The notes below the pieces were generated by a model, which made no database searches, was not told where the DNA came from, and saw only the letters and a list, made by a program, of their open reading frames with translations. Positions 56,036-64,000 of a stretch of DNA of 64,000 nt are shown here, piece after piece. The DNA is from Acanthochlamys bracteata. Taxonomy: Eukaryota > Streptophyta > Magnoliopsida > Pandanales > Velloziaceae. Positions within the stretch are counted from its first letter, which is position 1. Each line of letters opens with the position of its first letter. Where the stretch lies: NCBI GenBank assembly GCA_019914995.1, contig CM034138.1, positions 4,588,001 to 4,652,000 on the forward strand. The letters are read 5' to 3'. The position numbers were made by a program, and so were the translations under genes.

Positions 56036-58400
56036 TGTTGGAACTCCAATATTGATTTTGATAATAACAATAATTAAAAATTATCAATTATGACTTAGAT
56101 TGAACTAATTAGCTATAATCAAGTTGTGCAGGATCTTATAAATAAAATTTATCCTACACCTAATAGATAACAAGCTAGTAATGCTACAAGGAGATTCTTT
56201 ACCTATAGCCAGCTACCTAACAGCCAACTTCCTGATTGCTACCAGTATGCGGAACTCCTTATAAGACGCATGAACAAAATCCACATAGAAATAGGACAGC
56301 TAGAAAACAGAGCATTGAGCGGCAAACAGAGAAAAATAGAGAAGAAATCAAGATATCGTGATTATCTTTACTTTTTAGAAACGATTTCAAATATGACGTA
56401 GATTCTATTTGAGCCCCAACTTCTTATTAGAATTAGAGCAACATGCACACTATGAGATTGATCTAGTGGCTCATGAAATTATGATCAACACAAGTTTAGA
56501 ATAATCGTGGAACGATGTAAGAAAATTCAAAAAAGAGTGATATGCAGAATTCAGACATTGCTGTAAATAAATTCTCATATGCGGCTTGATTAAGAATTTC
56601 TCATCCTCTTGAATCCCAATTTCGAAGATTCATTCAGGAACATACTACCTGCTCTTTCACATCAAGAATCGGAAAGAATCAGAGTAAGAAAAGATCAAGA
56701 ATGCATAGCAAATTAGCTATCAGAACTATGCCTGCCGACAGCACAGAGATGAGTTTAAAATTCAGATTTTAGTTTTCATTAATGAAGAGTTCACTAATCA
56801 AGCAACAAGAAAAAGATTGTCTACATCATTCACAAGTCAATTGCAGCCATACAACATTGCATTACATTGAGTTATAAGAAAAAAATTGTTAAGCACATCG
56901 CATTGAAGAACGATTTCGAGTACTGAAGCTGGGAGATAAGGCCTAACATACCCGAAGCTTTATTGGACACTATATACCCTCGAGGATCTTCAAGCCAATC
57001 GATAATCCAATTTATGAAAATCAAATCCGATCAAGACTCATCCCAGTCTCTCTGATTTGAAATCCAACATTAGGGGGCAGACGACAATGGGAAGAAGACT
57101 CAACACGATAGCAAGCACGGAAAGGATAACTGAAAAAATTCAAGCCATTGTGATCCCAAGTTCAAGAGCTGCAAGAAGGATATATATATAAATAGAAAAG
57201 TCATGCCAACAAAGAAGTGAGGGAGATTAGAGAAAAATAGTGAGAATATGGAAAGAAAAAATACTGAAATTTTAAGAAGAACGAACGAGCATTACACAGA
57301 CTCCACCCTTTAAAGAAAAACTTTTTACTATTGCTGATCAAGTTTTTGAGCATATTTTTTGGCTGCCTTTTGATCATCTCAATTTGCTTACGTTAAATTT
57401 ATTTCAGCTTTGAGATTGATCATGTGCCTAACTTGGGTTGTTTAAATTTCTGTAAATCAGAATCTAAGTGCTTTGAGAACTTATGAGAGAGGCTCTATAG
57501 CAGTTTGTAAGTATTCACTGACTTTGTAATAATGCTAGATATTCAGCCAGGAGATGTATGTATCCAGCACGCTGCGAAGGGTTGTCTCGTGTAAGAAAAT
57601 TCATAAGAGCAAGTTTGCTTAGTGAAGTACTTTGATCTTGGTGAGTGTAATTTGTTAAAAGTTTAGTGAAGTTTCAGCTCTTGCGATAGAGAATCCATTG
57701 ATGTAGGCAAAAAAATTGACTGAGTCATGTAAATCTCCTGAGTTGCATTGATTTGTTGTTAAATTTACTTATAATAAATTTGCTATGCTAATAGCTCTTT
57801 GTAGGACCTATTATCAACAAAGCTTGCTGGTTAATTGCTAGTGTAGGAACTTCGGTTAATTGAAAATTTATTAATTATCAACTTAATTTATCCCTCCAAT
57901 CTAAAGTTGATTTTATAGGTTTATCTAATAAGTGGTATTAAAGTAGACCTCAAAATATAAAGTGTAACCGTCTTGAGGAAAAAATTATATGGTAAGGTCA
58001 AACTTTATTGAAAAGGAAAAAAGATCTTTCGACTACCCTCCTATATTTGATGGGAATAGTTACAAATATTGGAAGATGAAGATATCTGTATTCTTAAAGA
58101 CACAACTATTTTTTATAAAAGATCGTCAAAGATAGAGATAAAAATATCATGCAAATTTCAGAGAATAACAACTTTACTTTTTTAAATTCGTATGATTTGA
58201 AATTGCTATATCGTGATTTGAAATTGCTATCTATTCCGCAGCAAAAAAAATTTGGCTTAAATTAGAAGGAATATATGAAGGCAAATATGAGTCTAGCCAA
58301 TACAATAAAGGTGAAATTTTATCAAATAAAAGTGAAGCAATATTAAATCATCAAAAAGAAGACAACCATCACTTGACGGCTAACCACGAATATCAAAATG
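56036..58400 (+). mobile_element. LTR plus 5' gag part of a copia-type element, truncated fossil
   Basis: An LTR-like unit of about 1.9 kb begins TGTTGGAACTCC at 56036 and ends near 57933. It has a TATATATAAATAG promoter-like box near 57182. Directly after it lies a primer site resembling TGGTATCAGAG (57936-57950). A copia gag start follows at about 57990-58400 (FDYPPIFDGNSYKYWKMKI, then IWLKLEGIYEGKYESSQY). No pol region or 3' LTR is present, so it is a truncated and broken copy. Confidence 0.7.
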
Positions 58401-58497
58401 AGGTAAGTATACCTTCCTCTAAAAAAACATATATAATGTTTTGGCAATAAGAAAATGCAAACATTTATTAAGAAAGAACCAATGAGTAAGAAAGACA

Positions 58498-58500
<3 letters not shown>

Positions 58501-58533
<33 letters not shown>
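58501..58533. repeat. (TA)n microsatellite without insertion
   Basis: A pure TA run of about 33 bp with ordinary flanks and no palindromic element beside it. It is an unoccupied site of the type targeted at 36 and 43-52 kb. Confidence 0.9.
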
Positions 58534-58537
<4 letters not shown>

Positions 58538-59018
58538 CATAGGGCTTACTAAATAAGAAACTTTCTAATAAAATAAAAAAGATTGGTGACTCACGTCAAC
58601 GGTGACTACTAAATTAGTAAATATTGATGATATGCGAGAAGAATTATCTCTTATTGAATGTATTTTAATCAAGCTTGAAGGTTTCATACGAAGGATTTGA
58701 TTTATTAAATACCGTCTGATAAGCATGAAACATCCGTATTTGCGTCGTATCAAACCATAAATTTTTGATGAGTGACATACATACGTAGTTTTCTGTATAA
58801 TTTAGTGATTATCTTAAATTGGTTTCTGATCTTTGACATGATGTTTGCAACCGTGAAATGCATTCGGTGATTACTTCAAAGAGAGGATACAGACAAGTGA
58901 TTAGATTTGGTTCCTAGTTTTGTTTCAATGGAGAATAACAAACATGTGAATCACAAATATATGTAGCTCAACCAGAAATCTTAGCAAAAGACTGTATATA
59001 TAATAGCATCGTTTCCAT
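58534..59018. other. Downstream region of the alpha/beta hydrolase gene
   Basis: The bases just below 59019 hold the 3' UTR of the minus-strand hydrolase. The rest shows no gene or repeat. Confidence 0.4.
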
Positions 59019-60815
59019 CTATGCTTTGGATTCTTTTGGATAGACAAGAGAGAGGAATTCCTTGAGCTGGCAGGTGTAAACGCAAGGCCGCTCAATGTGC
59101 ACAAGGTGACCAGCTTTCGGTATTGCCTGCAGTGTTGCCTTCTCACCAAGCTGCCTGCAAAAAGTTGCATAACATGTCATTAGCAAATTTCTTGAATACA
59201 ATTAAAATTATAGTACTATGGAATTCTACGAAGTTTTCTATTTGATACCACACGCTAAGTTTACTACGCATTTATATTGAAAAATCGATATGAGTTAACT
59301 ATTATCGTTATGAGCATGAGCTGCATGACAGGAAATGTTAGGAAGATTTCAAGTTCTCAAACTTTTACCAGCACGATCTTTTGGCGAAATTGCATGATCG
59401 TTTTGAGGAATTATAAAAAACGTGCAAAACAGGGGCTTACTAGAAGAAATTTATATATATGCTTGACCGAAGTTTAACTACCAAGGGCTTTATTACTTTT
59501 TTTATACATAAGTTGCCGGAGATGTTAATATGGAATTAAAGTATGAGCTAGCATCAGCACAAGAGAAAAGAATTTGATAGAAATAAATTAACATTTGCTG
59601 GATGGTAGGCTGTCAATCTCTAACCACTTACTCTTTCATGTGCTTGGCAAGCTCAATGTTAAAAATGACATCATTCTCTCCCCATAACAGAAGTATCCTC
59701 TGCACCAAACACAATATCACAATAAAAACTTTGTAAACAATTCAGTTAACTGATCATGCAGCAGTTAGGGAAAAAAAACAAAATACAACGGAGTCTTATT
59801 ATTCCATTAGGCGAGTCGGTTATACTATGCATCGTGCTTGGTTATGGCAATATTATCAGAATAACAACTCATTTGAAAATTTCACTCGAAATTTACCTGC
59901 GACAAGGCGGGCACAAAGGCGTCCTTGTTGCTGATGACCAGCCCTTCCAGCAGCTCAGCTCTCTCTTTTCTGTTGTTGAACATCACCTGCAACAATCACC
60001 ATCCATACTCAGAAACACTAATTAAGATCAATCAAACTTTGAAAACAAATTATTTTACACGAAATAATTTTTATGATTACCTCTAAATAATCACGGTACA
60101 AGAATTCAGGGAACCATAGCTTCTTATAAGTTGCAATCGACAAAAGTGCTTTGAGTCCCTTAACAGATTCAGGAAGTAGAAGCTCAGACGACGACGAGAA
60201 CCCGAGCCTCTGCATCGTAGTTTCACTGATGGAATCAGTCATGGCAATAATGGAACCAGAGATAACAAGCGCTTCTACGAGCCCAGGAAAAGCTTCGGCT
60301 AGCTTGAACGCAACCATTCCGCCGTAGCTGAACCCGACTAAGGTGCACCGTTCTACGCCGAGCTTCTTAAGAGCTGCAGCTAGACAACGGGCCTGAAACT
60401 CCGGCGAACGGTCAGTGGAGCTAGTTGTAGATTCTCCAAAGAAGAGAAGGTCAGGGACGTAGACGTCGTACGCGGACGACAATGGGCCGATTTGAAATTC
60501 CCATGTAGAGAGTCCCTCAGCTGCAAAGCCATGCACGAGGACAACAGAGGGCTTCCCTTTCGTCGTCGTCTTCTTGTCGGCTGCAGATTTTGGTGAAGTA
60601 CTTTCAATGTTGTTGTTGTTGGTGGTTTTGTTCACTTCAGGGGCGATCAGGTTGTCGTTCTTCTTTGCCTTCTTGGAAATTATTACCTTGTATTTGGGAG
60701 CCCACAAACTCATGACAGTGCCGGAATCGACTTCAACAATGGTCGGACGGAGACCGGCGTGATACTTAGCAAGGGCATGGATCAATGGCTTCTGCGCCTC
60801 AACCCAGTTCACCAT
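59019..60815 (-). CDS. Alpha/beta hydrolase superfamily protein, four exons
   Basis: Exons 60815-60081, 59986-59897, 59699-59632 and 59154-59019 have canonical splice sites and matching phases, giving 342 aa. The fold is visible in order: VVLVHGFAAEG (91-101, oxyanion loop HG), DLLFFGES (122-129), nucleophile elbow LVGFSYGGMV with Ser163, acid Asp285 in LLWGENDVIF, and His314 in PKAGHLVHIERP. The catalytic triad is complete. A Lys/Asn/Thr-rich insert (about 48-87) precedes the first core strand and is probably a surface loop. Plants have several such uncharacterised hydrolases, often annotated as lipase- or epoxide-hydrolase-like; the substrate cannot be told. No signal peptide, so probably cytosolic. 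ATG 60815 is the first in frame. Confidence 0.93.
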
Positions 60816-61789
60816 TTTAAGCAGATCAACTTCAGTAAACTATAGCTCGTTTTGGTACTTGTACAGAAAAAGTTGTGGTTTGAAATGATTTCATATGGAG
60901 AAGTGTATTATATGCAAAGCAAAGAACGAGTGAGTGAATGCTGTTGGTGTTTGGTTGGTGGGAGTTGTTACCTGCTGCGTCCTGCTTGTCACTCAAGAAA
61001 TCCTTCGGCTAGAGAAAACGTATCAGCAAACAAAGTTGGATTAAAATTATTAGCTGGGCCAAGCGTATCGCATCACTGCAAAAAGTTCTTATCATTAAGT
61101 TCCACCACCTAAACTTACTCGGACAACAAAAAAGGTTAAACTTTTAGGGCTGGTTTTGATACAGAATAATTTGACCCAATAATTAGAATTAGTATCAATA
61201 ATTTCAATTACTTTTGGTCACGAGATATAATATTGTTACATAAAAAATAGAATTACCTTTCAATCATGCATTATTGATTCTCAGTGTTTTACTTTGTCGA
61301 AGACTTTCGATTTTTAATAGTAAAAAATTAGTCGTTATTCTTTTATGTTAATGCTAGTGTTGTCGGAGAAGAGAGATCAATCACCAAAATCGTCAAGATT
61401 TTAAAGAGTAGTTTGGACAATGACATGAAAGGAAAGGGTTAAATTTTAAAAAATTAAGTAAAAAGGGTGGTAAGTCAATTTGAGAGTGTTTTTTCTTAAG
61501 TAAACCCTAATTTCCTCCTAAATAATGGATAATCTTTTATGTAAACGAGAACATAATAATCAATATATACTGTAGGGGTAGCTAATGGCAAATTGAAACC
61601 TAGCTAGAAACTGAACATCGAAGTCTCTGCAAGCATTACTTTTGTGATTATTCTCAAATCACGAGTCCAACATAATTATTTGTTGGAGATTTGATATTTT
61701 CAGGTCTTCATTTAAGATGCACAATGAAGTGTTCGCATAGTCTAAAGAATGATCCGTGAATTACAAGTTTTATCCTGAAAAACTTCTAA
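60816..61789. other. Upstream region of the hydrolase gene, intergenic
   Basis: Contains the promoter of the minus-strand hydrolase within the first few hundred bases. No clear TATA box or gene was recognised in the rest. Confidence 0.4.
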
Positions 61790-62046
61790 AACAAATTTAG
61801 GAAATAGTATTTATAAAATAAATTTTTTTTTAAATAAAAAATATTTTTATATTTTTTAAAAAATGAATTTTATTTTTTTAATTCTAAAAAAATAATAAAA
61901 TTATATAAAAAAAAATCTCAGTACGTAGATTTTAATATTTTTTTAAATTTTTAAATAAATTTTCTAAATATTTATAAAATATATATTAAAAATATATAAT
62001 TAAAAATTAAAAAATTATTTTTTTATAAGTAAAACCAAACACCCCT
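61790..62046. mobile_element. AT-rich MITE-like element, one recognisable end
   Basis: The right end, read inverted, is AAGGGGTGTTTGGTTTTACT, the common start of Tourist-like and hAT-like MITEs. The AT-rich interior carries CAGTACGTAGATTTTAAT in the middle, as do the related blocks at 11.1, 19.0 and 33.1 kb. The left end is not clear. Confidence 0.45.
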
Positions 62047-62549
62047 TTAATCATATGATTTGGTGAAAGTCACTAGCATGTATTTGATCACACTAACTCT
62101 ACAAGAGTTTGTAGATTTTGTCGGTCCGCAGCCATGGTTATTATCCCTTGTAAAATGAAGTCTAAAAAAAAATTTTACTTGTGCGGCAAGGTGGACATTT
62201 TCGAATAGGTTAAGATAAACATTTATCCTAACACCCAGTTACAAGTCAGACTGAGACATCAAAAGCTCTGGACGAGTAGCTTATATTAGTTTATTGGTTT
62301 TCGACGTAGCTAGATTGTGGGCTTAATCCATATGTATAATGATTTACTTCAATTTAATCTGTAGTAATTGCTGAGTTCAAGTTAGTGTTTCCCTTTTACA
62401 CAAGCTTCTACTTTTGTTGGATCAACTGCTCTTGCCTAATGAAACCAACCGCACCCCAAGAATCTCGACGCTTGTGTTTTACTACATTCCTATAACCTTA
62501 TCTCCTCCGTAAGTCATGATCAAAAGAAAGCAAATTGCTAACTATGCAT

Positions 62550-63125
62550 AAGGGTTGCTAAATTTTGATCCGATTTAAAAATTTGATCCGAAATTGATCC
62601 AAAAAAATTAGATTCGGGTTAAATCTTAGTCGGATTCGATTTGATTTTGGATCGATTCGAAAATGATCCGAAAAATTTAAACAGATTCAGATCGAGTTCG
62701 GATTGATCCAAAATTGATCCGTTTAATCCGTATAACTATTTATATAGTATATATTACTTAACAATTAAAAAATAATAGCAAAAGATTTGAATTTAATTTG
62801 TATATATATTTTTTAATTTATTTTAATTTTAACTAATTTTTATTTAATTTATAAATTTTGTCAAAATTAATATTTTTCTTTTTAAATATATCATAATTGA
62901 TAATTTTTTATATTATTATTAAAAATTAATATTTATAATTTTTATTTAATAATTTAATTATTAAATGGGTCGATCCGAGTTTGATCAGATTATAAATAGG
63001 CTGGATTAGGGTTGACAATTTTGACCTACATAAATAAATAGGTCGAGTTAGGATTGAACAATTTTGATCCGGTTATTATATGGATCGATCCGAAACTGAT
63101 TCAGAAATCTGAATTGCCATCTCTA
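62550..63125. mobile_element. hAT-like non-autonomous element
   Basis: The ends AAGGGTTGCTAAATT and (inverted) TAGAGATGGCAATTC are diverged TAGGGGTGGCAA-type termini. CTATGCAT (62542-62549) and CTAAGCAT (63126-63133) match at 7 of 8 bases. The interior has GATCCGAAATTGATCC, AATCCGTATAACTATTTATATA and an AT-rich centre, collinear with the copies at 16.4, 35.7 and 42.5 kb. 576 bp, non-coding. Confidence 0.75.
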
Positions 63126-63277
63126 CTAAGCATAGTTATAATTAGAACTTGCTTTAGGAACCTATTATCTTTGAAAGTGGCCGGATTATCATATTTAGAT
63201 ATTTTTGTCAAGAATCTTACTAAATCGGATTTACTACTATAAAAAAGATTATTACCAACTGAATACTAACGATTGAA

Positions 63278-63372
63278 CTATTTTTATCAAGGATCTTGAA
63301 GTACTAGAATCCTTTAGGACATGTACTATTTCTGTCAAGTATCTTGAAGTACTAGAATTTTTTAGGACATGT
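63278..63372. repeat. Tandem duplication, about 47-bp unit
   Basis: Two adjacent units each read TCAAG(G/T)ATCTTGAAGTACTAG followed by AAT(C/T)(C/T)TTTAGGACATGT. A few mismatches separate them. Confidence 0.8.
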
Positions 63373-64000
63373 TGTTGGATACATTTTTATGTTGCAAATT
63401 ATGTATTACCACAAAACAGTTCCAATTATTTACACCACCCAATACAATGAGTGAGAGGCTATAGTTGTTGAATTTTGCTATGTCAAAACATAGGCAAAGA
63501 GCAAATGTTAGACATTTTTGGCAGATTTGAACTTCCGCATTTTGATATTTTGATAAATATTACAATCATTCAAATTAAATCTCATTTATTGTACAACAAA
63601 CGTTATAGTTATTCTGCACAATTTTCATTGTTGTAATTATCAAATAATATCAGTCGAATGGACAAATTTTTGTGCAATAATCTATGTACTCAAATAATAT
63701 TAGGGTCATCTTTAGGGGCATGGATTAGGTGCAATAGACATTCAAGTCATCTGATGCATTGTAAACCAGTTGACTTTGATCATTATTATATAATGCCAGC
63801 CACTGCAACTTAAAAATATTAGAGTTGCTGTGCAAAATAACTCAAAATGGAAAGGATAAATTGTGTTGTATAATTAAAATTTTATATTTAAAACTCATTC
63901 AATGAAGACAAATAAATGGTCAGTGGAAGTGTTATTATTTCCTACATAGAATAGAGATTAGATGATTGAGACAATTCAGATGAAGGAAACAAATAGAGCA
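63373..64000. other. Intergenic to the window end
   Basis: AT-rich DNA without a recognised gene or repeat. Confidence 0.4.

Noticed and set aside
1-64000. tRNA, rRNA or other structured RNA genes
   Set aside because: No A-box/B-box pair with a cloverleaf and no rRNA-like segment was found by eye. A tRNAscan-type search would be decisive.

Overview
This is nuclear DNA from a flowering plant, most likely a eudicot or other woody angiosperm. It is AT-rich, has GT-AG introns, carries plant-specific gene families (a ZF-HD homeodomain factor and LEA_4 proteins), and the space between genes is full of plant transposons. The species cannot be told from the sequence.

Supported host genes, left to right: a 5'-partial LEA_4 gene (1-707, +); its paralogue facing it with a clear signal peptide (3458-4712, -); an orphan exon with a possible leader (12.0-15.3 kb, +), which may be a gene fragment; a ZF-HD transcription factor (27447-28547, -); a weak small ORF (30740-30946, +); an AlkA-type 3-methyladenine DNA glycosylase (39095-40108, -); and a four-exon alpha/beta hydrolase (59019-60815, -). 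These genes do not form a pathway. They are ordinary separate plant genes.

The transposon content is richer. 5.8-10.6 kb is a broken Ty1/copia element. 15491-16070 is a solo LTR with perfect TATAT target duplications. 19.2-21.5 kb is a 2.3-kb element with inverted ends. 21807-24061 is a 2255-bp PIF/Harbinger-type element with a TTA duplication. Several 0.36-1.0 kb hAT-like elements (TAGGGGTGGCAA ends, 8-bp duplications) lie at 16.4, 35.7, 42.5 and 62.6 kb. A 1.2-kb foldback lies at 40.65-41.87 kb. A copia fragment (53.6-55.2 kb) and an LTR-plus-gag fragment (56.0-58.4 kb) lie before the hydrolase gene.

The most striking part is 43307-52499. A (TA)n microsatellite has taken at least six insertions in a row, each separated from the next by (TA)n. 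Five are about 0.4-kb near-perfect palindromes and one is a 78-bp fragment. In the middle sits a 6887-bp Mutator-like element (44727-51613) with inverted repeats of about 1.9 and 2.1 kb and a nearly intact FAR1/FHY3-like transposase (FAR1 zinc domain, DDE core, SWIM finger, zinc knuckle). The palindromes and the MULE have similar first bases and the same target, so this looks like an autonomous, TA-microsatellite-targeting MULE beside its possible non-autonomous clients. A further palindrome copy sits in a (TA)n tract inside the hAT-like element at 36 kb. Rice Micron and Medicago MuTAnT elements are known precedents for targeting TA microsatellites.
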